Part shown: piece after piece, positions 49,864 through 59,652 of the stretch
How positions within the stretch are numbered: the first letter of the stretch is position 1
Layout of the letters: every line of letters begins with the position of its first letter
The notes under the pieces: generated by a model
What the model saw: the letters and a program-made list of their open reading frames with translations, nothing else
The model's database searches: none
What the model was told of the DNA's origin: nothing
NCBI GenBank assembly: GCA_963676875.1
Contig: OY781436.1
Location: 1,116,001-1,180,000, forward strand
Direction of reading: 5' to 3'
DNA: 64,000 bases
Source of the DNA: UBA6244 sp963676875
GTDB lineage: Bacteria > Bacteroidota > Bacteroidia > Bacteroidales > F082
Translations under genes and position numbers: made by a program

Positions 49864-50697
49864 CTATTTATCCAGGTGCACATCCAGTTGTGGGAATGGA
49901 ATGCTGAGTCCGTGTTTTCCGGCTTCCTTATAGAAACGTTCATTCATATCGAAAAACAATCCCCAATAATCGGCGGCTTTTACCCATACCCTCACAGTAA
50001 TATTTATCGAACTGTCGGCCATGGCACCCAATGCAATAAAGGGGGCAGGATCGGTAAGTGCGCGCTCATCTTTGGCCAGCATGTCAAGTATCATGGTTTT
50101 GGCAGCATCGTAATCATCACCATAGGCAATGGAAAAACTCCAGTCAACCCGGCGATTGGGCTCTGTGCTAAAATTGGTTAGCGAGCCGGTGGACAAGCCT
50201 CCGTTGGGAATAATGATGGTTTTGTTGTCAGGGGTGGTAAGTATAGTAACAAAAATCTGTATTTCTTTTACAGTCCCCATATGACCTTGGGCACTGATAA
50301 AATCACCAATCTTGAATGGTTTAAAAAACAAAATCATGATCCCGCCGGCAAAATTGGCAAGGGTTCCATTAAACGCCATGGCGATGGCCAGTGATGCGGC
50401 AGTCAACATGGCTATGAAAGTGGTCATTTCAATACCCACCATACCCAAAACACTGATAAACAGTATAATTTTGAGCACCACATTCAACATACTCTTGATG
50501 AATGATTTGAGTGCCGGCGTAATATCGGTTTTGTCGATGAGCACAGCGGTTCGGTTGGCGATGAGTTTTACCACCCACAAACCAATGACCAGTACCACCA
50601 AGGCACCAAGTAGTTTAAGACCGTATTGCACACCTGTTTCGGTTAACCAGGTAACGAGGGCATTGGCCGTTGTTGTTAGATCTTCAATTTTTTCCAT
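49864..50697 (-). CDS. MscS-family mechanosensitive channel (second of a tandem pair)
   Basis: 277 aa. Three membrane helices end in TM3 with the alternating Ala/Gly packing pattern typical of MscS (AMLTAASLAIAMAFNGTLANFAGGIMILFFKPFKIGDFI), followed by the beta domain (AQGHMGTVKEIQIFVTILTTPDNKTIIIPNGGL). It opens on membrane tension to release solutes. It lies 91 bases after a closely similar gene in the same direction; the two probably arose by duplication. Confidence 0.92.
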   Translation of the reverse strand: MEKIEDLTTTANALVTWLTETGVQYGLKLLGALVVLVIGLWVVKLIANRTAVLIDKTDITPALKSFIKSMLNVVLKIILFISVLGMVGIEMTTFIAMLTAASLAIAMAFNGTLANFAGGIMILFFKPFKIGDFISAQGHMGTVKEIQIFVTILTTPDNKTIIIPNGGLSTGSLTNFSTEPNRRVDWSFSIAYGDDYDAAKTMILDMLAKDERALTDPAPFIALGAMADSSINITVRVWVKAADYWGLFFDMNERFYKEAGKHGLSIPFPQLDVHLDK

Positions 50698-50788
50698 AAG
50701 TCAGTTTTCGATTAATATTTAACAATGTTGGTTGTGCGTATGATGTAATTGAATACAAAAACTTCAAAACAATTGGTCAATTATCCTA

Positions 50789-51637
50789 TTAATTCAGTTT
50801 GGTACCATCCAAATGTACATCCATTTGTGGAAAGGGCATGTGAATGTTGAATTTTTCGGCATTTTTATAATAATATTCATTTAAACCAAAATAAAGACCC
50901 CAATAATCGGAAGATTTGGCCCAGACACGAACCACCAGATTTACAGAGCTGTCAGCCAACTCGTTGAGGGCTATAAATGGTTCTGCAGGTGATTTTAGCA
51001 CCCGATCATCGGCCGACAAATAGCTTAAAATCAAATCCTTTGCTGCGTCATAATTATCCCCATAACCAATACCAAAAACCCAATCCACCCGGCGCATATC
51101 CTGTGTACTGTTATTCACCAATACTCCATTGGACAGGTGCGCGTTGGGAATGATAACGGTTTTATTGTCGGAAGTTGTGAGGTATGTGCTGAACATTTGA
51201 ATTTCGTGCACAGTTCCTGACTCTCCCTGAGCCTTGATAAAATCGCCGATTTTAAAAGGCTTAAAAAACAGAATCATGACACCTCCCGCGAAATTGGCCA
51301 GACTTCCCCGAAAAGCCAAAGCGATGGCCAACGATGCAGCCGTAAGCATGGCGATGAAGGTAGTCATTTCGATGCCAATCATTCCTAACACACTAACTAT
51401 CAGAACTATTTTAAGCGTTACATTGAGAATGCTTTTAAGGAAAGATCGAAGTGCCAAATCAACATGCGCCTTGTCCATGATGACATATACACGTGCGGTT
51501 ACAATTTTGATGATCCATAGTCCGATGATCAAGACCAGAAGCGCCATCAGAAAATTAATTCCGTAATTAATTCCCTTCTGCGACAACCAGGTAACCAATT
51601 CCGGAGCCTTTGCTGTCAAGGCATCGATTGTTTCCAT
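50789..51637 (-). CDS. MscS-family mechanosensitive channel (first of a tandem pair)
   Basis: 282 aa with the same organisation as the next gene: TM3 block AMLTAASLAIALAFRGSLANFAGGVMILFFKPFKIGDFIKAQGESGTV and beta domain FSTYLTTSDNKTVIIPNAHL. In the TM3 pore region it has RGSLAN where the neighbour has NGTLAN, adding a positive charge near the pore constriction. This may alter conductance or gating between the two paralogues. Confidence 0.92.
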   Translation of the reverse strand: METIDALTAKAPELVTWLSQKGINYGINFLMALLVLIIGLWIIKIVTARVYVIMDKAHVDLALRSFLKSILNVTLKIVLIVSVLGMIGIEMTTFIAMLTAASLAIALAFRGSLANFAGGVMILFFKPFKIGDFIKAQGESGTVHEIQMFSTYLTTSDNKTVIIPNAHLSNGVLVNNSTQDMRRVDWVFGIGYGDNYDAAKDLILSYLSADDRVLKSPAEPFIALNELADSSVNLVVRVWAKSSDYWGLYFGLNEYYYKNAEKFNIHMPFPQMDVHLDGTKLN

Positions 51638-51663
51638 GCTGAAATTTATTTATTTAGAACAAA

Positions 51664-51730
51664 TATAAAAAAGAATTGGCTTTACTCCTTTTCTCCATCA
51701 ATATTTGATCAAAAAAAAAGGTAAAGCCAA
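51664..51730 (-). terminator. Terminator of the phosphofructokinase gene
   Basis: TTGGCTTTAC at 51676-51685 pairs with GTAAAGCCAA at 51721-51730, and the stem extends through CCTTTT/AAAAGG with one bulge. A T-rich stretch follows on the minus strand. Confidence 0.6.
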
Positions 51731-51746
51731 ACTATGTTTAAGCAGT

Positions 51747-52841
51747 TTAAATACCCAGACAAATTCCCAAACCCTTGGCTGTTCGAATGAGGGCGTTATC
51801 CATAGTCACCAGATTGGGCTTGGATATGGCATCAATCAATGGAACAGCAACAAAATCAGGATGATGATAGGCCACCATTTTACCAAAATCACCTTCGATG
51901 GCCATTTCCATGGCTTTCACGCCAAATTGCGCCGACAATACACGGTCGTAGGCAATGGGTACTCCTCCACGCTGCAAATGGCCCAGAACAGTTTCACGCA
52001 TGTCTTGTTGAAAACCTGCTGCTTCCAATTGTTGTATCAATACACGACTAACACCGCCCAGCTTAATATTTTCATAAGCAAACTCTTTGTTTTCTCTGGT
52101 TACAAGACCTTGTCCTTTGGCATGAGCTCCTTCAGAGATAACAATCACTGCAAACCCTCTTCCATTTGTAAATCTTTTGTTGAGTGCGGCCTTCACCTTT
52201 TGGATGTCATAAGGTATTTCGGGTATTAAACACACCTCTGCACCACCGGCTACGGCTGCATTTAATGCAATCCACCCTGCATCACGCCCCATTACTTCCA
52301 ATACGAAAACCCTGTTATGACTTGCTGCTGTGGTCACTAGTTTATCCACAGCCTCCGTGGCTATTTCAACGGCCGTTTGAAAACCAAAAGTACTATCAGT
52401 GCTGGAAAGGTCGTTATCGATGGTTTTAGGTACACCAATGATATTAAGCCCTTTGTTATAAAGTTTTTCCGAAATACGTTGTGAACCGTCACCTCCAATA
52501 TTTATCACAGCATCTATGTGCATATGTCTAAGCTTGCGTATCATTTCATCAGATCGGTCGTCGGTTGACCAATTACCTTTATTGTCCTTTACCGGCCAGG
52601 CAAATGGGCCACCCTTATTGGTAGTCTCAATAATGGTTCCTCCTTGGAAATGGATTCCTGCTACTTTCTTATTATCAAGTACAACAATTTCAGTGGGTTC
52701 ATTTAATATTCCATTGAAAGCTTGTATACTTCCCAACACTTCCCAATCTCCTTCCTGAGAAGCACGATGAACAACCGCACGAATAACAGCATTCAAACCG
52801 GGACAATCACCGCCTCCGGTCGCCAACAATACTCTTTTCAT
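51747..52841 (-). CDS. pfkA: 6-phosphofructokinase (ATP-type by its GGDGS motif)
   Basis: 364 aa. Motifs: VLLATGGGDCPGLNAVIRAV, FQGGTIIETTNKG, NIGGDGSQRISEKL, GVPKTIDNDLSSTD (catalytic Asp), VFVLEVMGRDAGWIAL and LGHLQRGG. The first nucleotide-site position (GGDGS) is glycine as in ATP enzymes, but the second (PKTIDND) is lysine as in PPi enzymes. This G+K combination marks the so-called group III PFKs, of which some members are ATP-dependent and poorly regulated. The physiological phosphoryl donor is therefore not certain. Single gene with its own promoter. Confidence 0.9.
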   Translation of the reverse strand: MKRVLLATGGGDCPGLNAVIRAVVHRASQEGDWEVLGSIQAFNGILNEPTEIVVLDNKKVAGIHFQGGTIIETTNKGGPFAWPVKDNKGNWSTDDRSDEMIRKLRHMHIDAVINIGGDGSQRISEKLYNKGLNIIGVPKTIDNDLSSTDSTFGFQTAVEIATEAVDKLVTTAASHNRVFVLEVMGRDAGWIALNAAVAGGAEVCLIPEIPYDIQKVKAALNKRFTNGRGFAVIVISEGAHAKGQGLVTRENKEFAYENIKLGGVSRVLIQQLEAAGFQQDMRETVLGHLQRGGVPIAYDRVLSAQFGVKAMEMAIEGDFGKMVAYHHPDFVAVPLIDAISKPNLVTMDNALIRTAKGLGICLGI

Positions 52842-52863
52842 AGACTAATTTTTACATTTAGCG

Positions 52864-52871
52864 CAAAAATA
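52864..52871 (-). promoter_or_regulatory. -7 box (TATTTTTG) of the phosphofructokinase gene
   Basis: Full match on the minus strand, 22 bases before the ATG at 52841. Confidence 0.45.
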
Positions 52872-53010
52872 CTGATAAATCGTGTCACGGAGGAATGTTC
52901 TCTGCATTCGAAAAACATATTTCGCAGTATGATCAATATTTGGGGTACAATTGCAGGCTTTGTGCGCTTTAAAACGATTGCTGAAAGTGGTTATCAAAAT
53001 ACAAGACACA

Positions 53011-53041
53011 AAAAAACCGGAATTCCTTTTGAAATCCCGGT
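53011..53041 (-). terminator. Terminator of the greA-HIT operon
   Basis: ACCGGAATTCC..TTTTGAAATCCCGGT forms an imperfect stem (about 53017-53041). On the minus strand it is followed by a T-run from the A-run 53010-53016. It lies 22 bases beyond the HIT gene stop. Confidence 0.55.
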
Positions 53042-53062
53042 GTAGTGTATTATGTTCAAACA

Positions 53063-53464
53063 CTAAACATGTTCAAATTCTTGCCTGATTTGACGGGCTA
53101 AATCTTCAAATTCTTGGTCAGAGAAATTTAATTTAGGTTGCTTAAAATCCATATCGTAGATTGTATTGATAGGGATCAGATGAATATGCGTATGAGGAAC
53201 TTCGAGTCCTATAACCGTAAGCCCTATCCGCTTGCAGGGCACCACCTTTTCAATGGCCACTCCAACTTTTTTAGCAAATACTATCAGACCCTTCAAATCA
53301 TCGTCTTCCATACGAAGGATATAGTCGGATTCGATTTTTGGAATAACAAGCGTATGCCCGATGGCTAAAGGACTGATATCCAAGAAAGCATAATAATTTT
53401 CGTCTTCTGCAATCTTCCATGAAGGAATTTCGCCCTGAATTATTTTTGTGAAAATAGTTGCCAT
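53063..53464 (-). CDS. HIT-family nucleotide-binding protein
   Basis: 133 aa, full length for the Hint group. Conserved: FTKIIQGEIPSWKIAEDENYYAFLDISPLAIGHTLVIPK and the triad VPHTHIHLIP, with three histidines around the alpha phosphate. These proteins hydrolyse nucleoside phosphoramidates or dinucleoside polyphosphates; the exact substrate is not predictable. It lies 11 bases after greA in the same direction, a common Bacteroidota pair. Confidence 0.93.
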   Translation of the reverse strand: MATIFTKIIQGEIPSWKIAEDENYYAFLDISPLAIGHTLVIPKIESDYILRMEDDDLKGLIVFAKKVGVAIEKVVPCKRIGLTVIGLEVPHTHIHLIPINTIYDMDFKQPKLNFSDQEFEDLARQIRQEFEHV

Positions 53465-53475
53465 ATAAACAAGTA

Positions 53476-53949
53476 TTAGCGGGTGATTTCGATCACTTCA
53501 AAATACATCTTACCTGCCGGAACCATGATTTCAGCTTTTTCGCCTACAGATTTTCCTAACAAGCCTTTAGCAATCGGCGAGCTCACAGATATTTTTCCTT
53601 TTTTTAGATCTGACTCTTCTTCGGGCACCAGGGTATATTTCATGGTGGCTCCATTGGAGGTATTTTTAATGACAACCGTACTCAACAAATACACTTTGGT
53701 ATCGTCCATCTTCGATTCATCTATAATACGGGCATTTCGAATGATGTCCTGAAGCTTGGCGATTTTCATTTCGAGCATCCCCTGAGCCTCTTTTGCAGCG
53801 TCGTATTCAGCATTTTCCGACAAATCTCCCTTATCGCGAGCTTCTCCTATTTGCATTGAGATTTTAGGTCGTTCCTCACGGATAAGCTGATCAAGTTCAT
53901 CCCGTAACCGTCTTAAACCTTCTTCTGTAAAATACCTTGATTCAGACAT
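53476..53949 (-). CDS. greA: Transcription elongation factor GreA
   Basis: 157 aa. The N-terminal coiled coil has the tip acidic residues in EARDKGDLSENAEYDAAKEAQ, needed to stimulate transcript cleavage in backtracked RNA polymerase. The C-terminal domain follows (VVIKNTSNGATMKYTLVPEEESDLKKGKISVSSPIAKGLLGKSVGEKAEIMVPAGKMYFEVIEI in the usual order). It is co-transcribed with the HIT gene. Confidence 0.96.
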   Translation of the reverse strand: MSESRYFTEEGLRRLRDELDQLIREERPKISMQIGEARDKGDLSENAEYDAAKEAQGMLEMKIAKLQDIIRNARIIDESKMDDTKVYLLSTVVIKNTSNGATMKYTLVPEEESDLKKGKISVSSPIAKGLLGKSVGEKAEIMVPAGKMYFEVIEITR

Positions 53950-53980
53950 ATTAATGTTATTTGTGAATTGTTAATAAGAT

Positions 53981-54010
53981 AAAAAGACCCTTAATGAAGA
54001 TTAAGGGTCT
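53981..54010 (-). terminator. Terminator of the PorV-like gene
   Basis: AGACCCTTAAT at 53985-53995 and ATTAAGGGTCT at 54000-54010 are perfectly complementary around GAAG, with a T-run on the minus strand from the A-run 53981-53985. Confidence 0.8.
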
Positions 54011-54054
54011 AATACTTGATGCAAAGATAATAAATTCGGTCGCTTATCTGATAC

Positions 54055-55128
54055 TTAGAAGTTAAAAATAATTCCTACAGTATGATTGCCATTGAAGGCT
54101 TTTGATTCACGATATGAATAATCTACACCAATATAACTTCCTTTTTCCTTATTCAGGGGTACCTGAACAGATAGTCCGGCACTCAAACCGTTGTTAATAT
54201 TGGTGTTTTCTACATTCAGACTATTTTCAAACATCCCGTTTTCGTAAGTATATCCACCGCGTATTTGCACATAATCTTTCAAGCTAAATTCCAAACCACC
54301 GGCAAATTGGTCTTTACTAAAGGAGTTGGAAACAAAAGTACCAGCCACTGTGAGTCTGTATTCTTTTGGAAAGATGAAATCATATGCAGCGCCAATATTC
54401 AACTGAGCAGGAATCTCAAAAGATGCTGAACGTTGTTCGAGGGTAGACATATCGTCCTGACCCGACAACAGCGTGCGGATGGAAAGTCCATCACCGGAAT
54501 ATTTCATTTTTGGTCCCCAGTTCTTTAGAGCAATACCAAATGTAATTTGCTCTTCGGCACCTGTTACATACTGAATACCTGCATCCAACGCCACGCCAAC
54601 GGCACTAACATCGGAGATGGATTCTGAGATAATCTTCACCAGCACCCCGGCATAAATACTATTGGAGAATGCCTTTGAGTATGAAAAACCCAGGTTCATC
54701 AGGTTGGGTTTAAATGTACCTTGCGGTTCATCAGGGTTGGCAACGGTGGTAATATCGACTTCTCCAAAGTTCATAGACATCACCTGAATACCGAGAACAC
54801 CTGTTTCTCCAACGTGTTGGTTAAGCCCAAACGCCATAATATTGGTACCTGTTCCTTTGAGCCATTGGGTATTGGCAAAAATAAGTTGGGTACCCTGGGT
54901 AAATGCTGTTCCCGCAACGTTTCCCCACATGGCTTCAAGTCCGCGGACTCTTGACATGTTGGCACTTCCCCATCCACTACTTCTGGCCCAAGGATTAATC
55001 AATAACTCGGTGGCTCCGGCCTGACCGGTCCTGTCTTTATTACCGGCTTTAAGAGTAACCGAAACAGGGATTAGAAAAGCTGCTATCAGGACAACGCTCA
55101 GGTATTTATAAAGAGTTTTCATGTTCAT
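54055..55128 (-). CDS. PorV/PorQ-family outer membrane protein
   Basis: 357 aa with a signal peptide (..SVVLIAAFLIPVSVTLKAG). The mature part starts GQAGATELLINPWARSSGWGSANMSRVRGLEAMWGNVAG, characteristic of the FadL-fold PorV/PorQ family, and ends in an aromatic-terminated strand (GNHTVGIIFNF). PorV-type proteins shuttle T9SS cargo to the cell surface attachment complex. It is the last gene of a leftward cluster with a very large exported protein and a TonB-dependent receptor, suggesting a dedicated partner for that protein. Confidence 0.82.
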   Translation of the reverse strand: MNMKTLYKYLSVVLIAAFLIPVSVTLKAGNKDRTGQAGATELLINPWARSSGWGSANMSRVRGLEAMWGNVAGTAFTQGTQLIFANTQWLKGTGTNIMAFGLNQHVGETGVLGIQVMSMNFGEVDITTVANPDEPQGTFKPNLMNLGFSYSKAFSNSIYAGVLVKIISESISDVSAVGVALDAGIQYVTGAEEQITFGIALKNWGPKMKYSGDGLSIRTLLSGQDDMSTLEQRSASFEIPAQLNIGAAYDFIFPKEYRLTVAGTFVSNSFSKDQFAGGLEFSLKDYVQIRGGYTYENGMFENSLNVENTNINNGLSAGLSVQVPLNKEKGSYIGVDYSYRESKAFNGNHTVGIIFNF

Positions 55129-55166
55129 TATACTTTTATTCTCGTTTCTATCAGATTAATTAACAA

Positions 55167-58100
55167 CTAGAAAGTATTTAAGTCGGGTATTCTTGTAATA
55201 CAGAACCACTTAACAACTCTCTCTCCTTCTGACGATTTAATGTGCACATAATACACTCCACCGGCGATTGGTACCGAAACAAAGTTCGTAAGATCCCACT
55301 CAATGGTTGTCTCCGGAGAATCCTTGGTAAACTGCTTGACCTTCAAGCCACTTACAGTATAAATGGTGATGGTACAAGTCTCAGGCAAATTGGTAATTTT
55401 CACCCTGTTGTCCAAAGCATTTTTCTCGTATTCAGAGTACGCATAATAGGGATTAGGTACAACGGTAATCAAATCCAAATCGGTCTGGATCTTTTCGGTA
55501 TCCAGAAATTCGGTACCCAAACCTTTTGTTGAAAAACCGTACATGGGGTAGAAATTGTTCACATCAAGATCACCCGTAACAGTATCAAGCGGCAAGGTGC
55601 TATATCCACGTTGGTATGGTTTGCTTACCCGGATTTTAATGGTAGCCTCATTGGAGAGCCATTCTTCTCCCTGAACACCCATGGGAATTCCGGTATACAT
55701 GGCCAATCCATAAAACATATCGCAATAATAATCGAGGGGAATATCGAAAATTGTATCCAGCACACCTACTGAATAAGCCCCGGCATCGTAGGCCGGCATA
55801 TCTATTCTAAAGGTAATGCCTACACTTTCAAACTCAACCTTATTGTGATCCATCACATATACATAGTGTTTTCCACCAAATACTGGGTCAAGATTGGTTC
55901 CACGATAAATGTTCTCGTCAAACAATTGCTCTTGTCCGGTAAGCTCAACATTGCGTTTGGTGGGATTGAATATCATATCACGTCCGTTCTGAGCAACCAA
56001 ATAGGAGTCTTCACCAAATATCATATTTAGTCGTTCTCCTGTTTCAAGATTGATGGCATAACCCGGGAACCAACTCATACCATGATCGCTTATGTAGTTG
56101 GGATCGTTAGGGTTATCACTTGGGCCAGAACCTTCAACAGCAGAATTTCCATCCTTATCAACCGAAGGAGCTTTACGCAAAGCAAACCTATAAGCTTCGC
56201 CTTCTGCCAAAGCTCTGTAATAACTCATTTCAATAACGGGGCAACGACTCCATTTGCTCTGGTCAGGTGTTAAAACGATGTTTACACTGGCCAGATTTCT
56301 CATTTTGTTGTACTCCCTTTTCGATTTATCGCTATAAGCTGGTCCTACAGTACTTTGAATACTATTGTTTTTGTTATTGCCATATGAGGTAAGCCCGTAT
56401 GCCGTCCAGGTTCCGTTTAGAATTTTTTCAAAAGCAGAATTCGGATCCCATGGGTTGGCAGGTGTGGCACCCATGTTCCAGTCGTCGGCAATGGGGTTTT
56501 CGGTTCCACCTGTATAAACACCCGCTCTGATCCAGTCGAGTGAGAATCCTGGCAGGTCGAAATCTTCAACTCCGCTCAACCAACGATGAGAACTATCAGC
56601 ATACTCAATACTGGATTCTATCAAACCAGTGTTGGGAGCCAAAACAGCAGAAATTACTGGTGGATTCGTACTTCCGTCAGCAAATTTACCTACAGGTATT
56701 GGTCCCGGCACATACGGTTGTTCAACATTGATTGAGAAACCTTGCTCAAGGAATATTTGTTCATATTCCACCATAATCGTTGTATCGCTATCCCAAATAT
56801 AACCGCTGGCTACATCTTGCAACTTCCACTTGCTGACCATTTTATGGGTAGTATCACCAAGAATGTCATCACTTCTACCTGTGGCATTATTCACCCGTGC
56901 AAACACTAGGGTGTCCATCCACCAAAGATATTCAGCATCAACTACACTTAACGGGTCAATAATATTCACGTTAAGAGGTCCTGCATTAATTTTATACACA
57001 GGATTGTAAGCGATGGGGTAATCTGGCGAACCAAAGACATTATCAGGTCCTGCCGGAGGTTTCGACATAATTTCGTCGATGGTTTCATCAGTCAACTCAA
57101 TGCTCTGTCCACCGTTTCCATTTCCTGAAATACGTGTAATCTGGGGACTATCACCAAAAACACTGTTAATTACAGTTCCATTAACCGTTTTATGTGGCAT
57201 GGCCGTATACGTCTTGATATTCTTTCTACCTGACAAATAGGGTTGTGTTTGTCCCATATAAGCTATAGGGCCATAACCAAAAGTGAGGTAGTTGTTATAA
57301 GCGTAGGCCAATGCCATGTAATAGTATTGCCTGTTGTTAACAAGAGCCACATCACCGGTAGCAAAAGCATCTTGGGTGAGTATAAAAGAATGTTGAATTC
57401 CATTGTCACCTCCTTCAACTTCTACAACGGGTACAGGAATACCAACGCCGATAGCTTCATCTGAATAATAATTTATTAACTTGGTTACTCCATTCTTCAC
57501 ATCAAACTGAGCTACCAGGCGGGCCTTATCAGCATCGTGAAGCTCATCAACACTTACTGTTGGAGCTGCCAATTGGAAAATCTGATATCCTTCAAAACGA
57601 TAGATGGAGTCACTGCGAACAGGTTCTTTGTCTTCCTCTTGTGGTAAAGGTTGAATGATATTGGGATCCCATTCGGAATAACGTTCCTTGTAGTTATTGG
57701 AGGAAGGCGAATTGCTAATGTAAACGATCAAACTTTCATCCAATTCAACAAAGGCTAAATCCGGAGCTGAAGGACCATCAATCACTTTGAAACAGTTATC
57801 GAAGAGTGCCTGACATTTGTCGTCAACCACGCGGAGCAACTCAACTGAAGCAAAGGCACCACCAGAAGTGGCTCGTGCCCATGGAATACCTACTGTAATA
57901 TAGTTTACAGCACCTGATTCCAAAGTAAAAGGACCGGCTGACTGCATAAAACGTCTGTCTTCAGGTGGGTTGGGGCCTCCATTGTCACCTGTTTCTTCTG
58001 TCCAGTAGAAACCATCCTGATTATATCCACCGTTGGGTGGAGTTCCACCGGTACCCCAGTTACATGGGTCGCTATCGCCGGGGAACATGAAATCACATTC

Positions 58101-59597
58101 AGGGCCCACAGTTCCTGGTAAACCATTCAAGGCAGTACCACCGTAAAACATTTTCTCATTATTTCTCCAAATACCTTTGAGATAATTATAATATTGAGGA
58201 GCAGTTTCGGGGTCACTTTGATCGGGGTTACCACCATTGTTGTGATATACAAACCTGCGCATACCGTATCGTTCGTCATCTACGATTCCGTTACCAAAGT
58301 TTACACCATTGATGGCCGCTGACCTCACAATGGTTGGCTCTGTAACTAATTGACCATCGCGCTTGTAGCTCATCGTAATAAGGCTACCATCTTGAGTAAC
58401 AATATCACATTTTCCGCTGAAGGTTGGGCCGTCGAGGCTATCACCTTTAAATGAAGGGTTGTCATATCCATCAGGATCCATGTAGGGTCCCTGGAAAAAG
58501 TCGACACCGATGGCCGGTGGTTGTTCACCATATGATTCAGGTTCACCGTTACCATCAACAGCTTTACCATTGTAGCAATAGCCAAGTCCACGGGCAACAT
58601 CACATCCGACAAAGTCATCCCGGGCGTAACCGAGATCGGTATCCACCCAAGGTGAGAAGTAAGTTTGTGTTAATTCAAAAGTTGATCTGTTTATAACTTC
58701 ATAACTATAAAAAGTCATGTTGTTGATCACATCATTGGTGGCAAAAGCAAAAGCCTGAGCTCTGATTTCCAAACCAATGGCTGATCCTGAAGTCTCTGTA
58801 TGAATATTTCCTTTATCATTGAATACCCACCACAGCGTTTGGTCACCCTTAATTACCTGGTCGGCCAGAATACTACCACTAACAGAACCTTCCAGCTCTT
58901 CTTCCATGGTTTTTATGTCGGTGTGGCATAAGGTATTGTTGATGTCGTAGTAAGGATAGTCACCTGAATAAGGATCGTATTCACCATCGCCCAGCACATC
59001 ATAGAAGGGTGCCAGATATTGGCTTTGACCCAATGCGGGATCACCTTCAGCAGGCCATTCCAGAATGGATGTCGGAATTTGATAATCGTCGCTGGGGATA
59101 TAAAAACCTGTTTCCGGATCACAATGCGACAGGAATTCATCCACTTCGGCGCGTGTTATCTTATAAAACCTATCGTATTCAGCACACGTGGCATTATCCA
59201 CTGAGGCTGTTCCATCGATGGTTAAAGGACCCGTCCAATAGTCAATACCAACCTGACGATACCTTTGGGCGGCTAATTTCAACTGATTGTTGATATCAAG
59301 ACCACCGATCCACAATGAACCACTGAACATGGAGGTAGCGGATCCGGCTTTGGGAATAAAATATTTTGATCCAACGCCACCGGGTAAATCCCACCACATA
59401 TCACCACCCGTGTTGATACGGGCTTTAACATTGTTAATATCCAGCCAATCATAAGCTGAAGCAGGGGAACAACCGGCAGTAGTTTGCTTGATGTTGTTGG
59501 TTTGCTTGGTACCCCCACGATATTCTTCAGCGCGTAACTGACTCGAAAAAATGGTCGTGATAAAAACGATCACTAATACTCGAGATATATTCTTCAT
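55167..59597 (-). CDS. Very large exported surface protein with FlgD-Ig/T9SS-like C-terminus
   Basis: 1476 aa from ATG 59597 (MKNISRVLVIVFITTIFSS.., signal peptide). The first ~600 residues are rich in W, Y, G and D, with calcium-binding-like acidic turns (YDVLGDGEYDPYSGDYPYYD). The C-terminal ~90 residues (VPNPYYAYSEYEKNALDNRVKITN then LPETCTITIYTVSGLKVKQF and IAGGVYYVHIKSSEGERVVKWF) resemble the FlgD-Ig/sorting-domain fold, which is used in T9SS-linked export. No catalytic motif is recognised. It lies between a TonB-dependent receptor (25 bases upstream in the operon order, counting from 59653) and a PorV-like gene, so the three likely act together at the outer membrane. Confidence 0.8.
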   Translation of the reverse strand: MKNISRVLVIVFITTIFSSQLRAEEYRGGTKQTNNIKQTTAGCSPASAYDWLDINNVKARINTGGDMWWDLPGGVGSKYFIPKAGSATSMFSGSLWIGGLDINNQLKLAAQRYRQVGIDYWTGPLTIDGTASVDNATCAEYDRFYKITRAEVDEFLSHCDPETGFYIPSDDYQIPTSILEWPAEGDPALGQSQYLAPFYDVLGDGEYDPYSGDYPYYDINNTLCHTDIKTMEEELEGSVSGSILADQVIKGDQTLWWVFNDKGNIHTETSGSAIGLEIRAQAFAFATNDVINNMTFYSYEVINRSTFELTQTYFSPWVDTDLGYARDDFVGCDVARGLGYCYNGKAVDGNGEPESYGEQPPAIGVDFFQGPYMDPDGYDNPSFKGDSLDGPTFSGKCDIVTQDGSLITMSYKRDGQLVTEPTIVRSAAINGVNFGNGIVDDERYGMRRFVYHNNGGNPDQSDPETAPQYYNYLKGIWRNNEKMFYGGTALNGLPGTVGPECDFMFPGDSDPCNWGTGGTPPNGGYNQDGFYWTEETGDNGGPNPPEDRRFMQSAGPFTLESGAVNYITVGIPWARATSGGAFASVELLRVVDDKCQALFDNCFKVIDGPSAPDLAFVELDESLIVYISNSPSSNNYKERYSEWDPNIIQPLPQEEDKEPVRSDSIYRFEGYQIFQLAAPTVSVDELHDADKARLVAQFDVKNGVTKLINYYSDEAIGVGIPVPVVEVEGGDNGIQHSFILTQDAFATGDVALVNNRQYYYMALAYAYNNYLTFGYGPIAYMGQTQPYLSGRKNIKTYTAMPHKTVNGTVINSVFGDSPQITRISGNGNGGQSIELTDETIDEIMSKPPAGPDNVFGSPDYPIAYNPVYKINAGPLNVNIIDPLSVVDAEYLWWMDTLVFARVNNATGRSDDILGDTTHKMVSKWKLQDVASGYIWDSDTTIMVEYEQIFLEQGFSINVEQPYVPGPIPVGKFADGSTNPPVISAVLAPNTGLIESSIEYADSSHRWLSGVEDFDLPGFSLDWIRAGVYTGGTENPIADDWNMGATPANPWDPNSAFEKILNGTWTAYGLTSYGNNKNNSIQSTVGPAYSDKSKREYNKMRNLASVNIVLTPDQSKWSRCPVIEMSYYRALAEGEAYRFALRKAPSVDKDGNSAVEGSGPSDNPNDPNYISDHGMSWFPGYAINLETGERLNMIFGEDSYLVAQNGRDMIFNPTKRNVELTGQEQLFDENIYRGTNLDPVFGGKHYVYVMDHNKVEFESVGITFRIDMPAYDAGAYSVGVLDTIFDIPLDYYCDMFYGLAMYTGIPMGVQGEEWLSNEATIKIRVSKPYQRGYSTLPLDTVTGDLDVNNFYPMYGFSTKGLGTEFLDTEKIQTDLDLITVVPNPYYAYSEYEKNALDNRVKITNLPETCTITIYTVSGLKVKQFTKDSPETTIEWDLTNFVSVPIAGGVYYVHIKSSEGERVVKWFCITRIPDLNTF

Positions 59598-59652
59598 GAT
59601 GCTAATTATTTTACTTTCTAAATTCAATTTCCTGATTAGTAAACCCTCTTAA

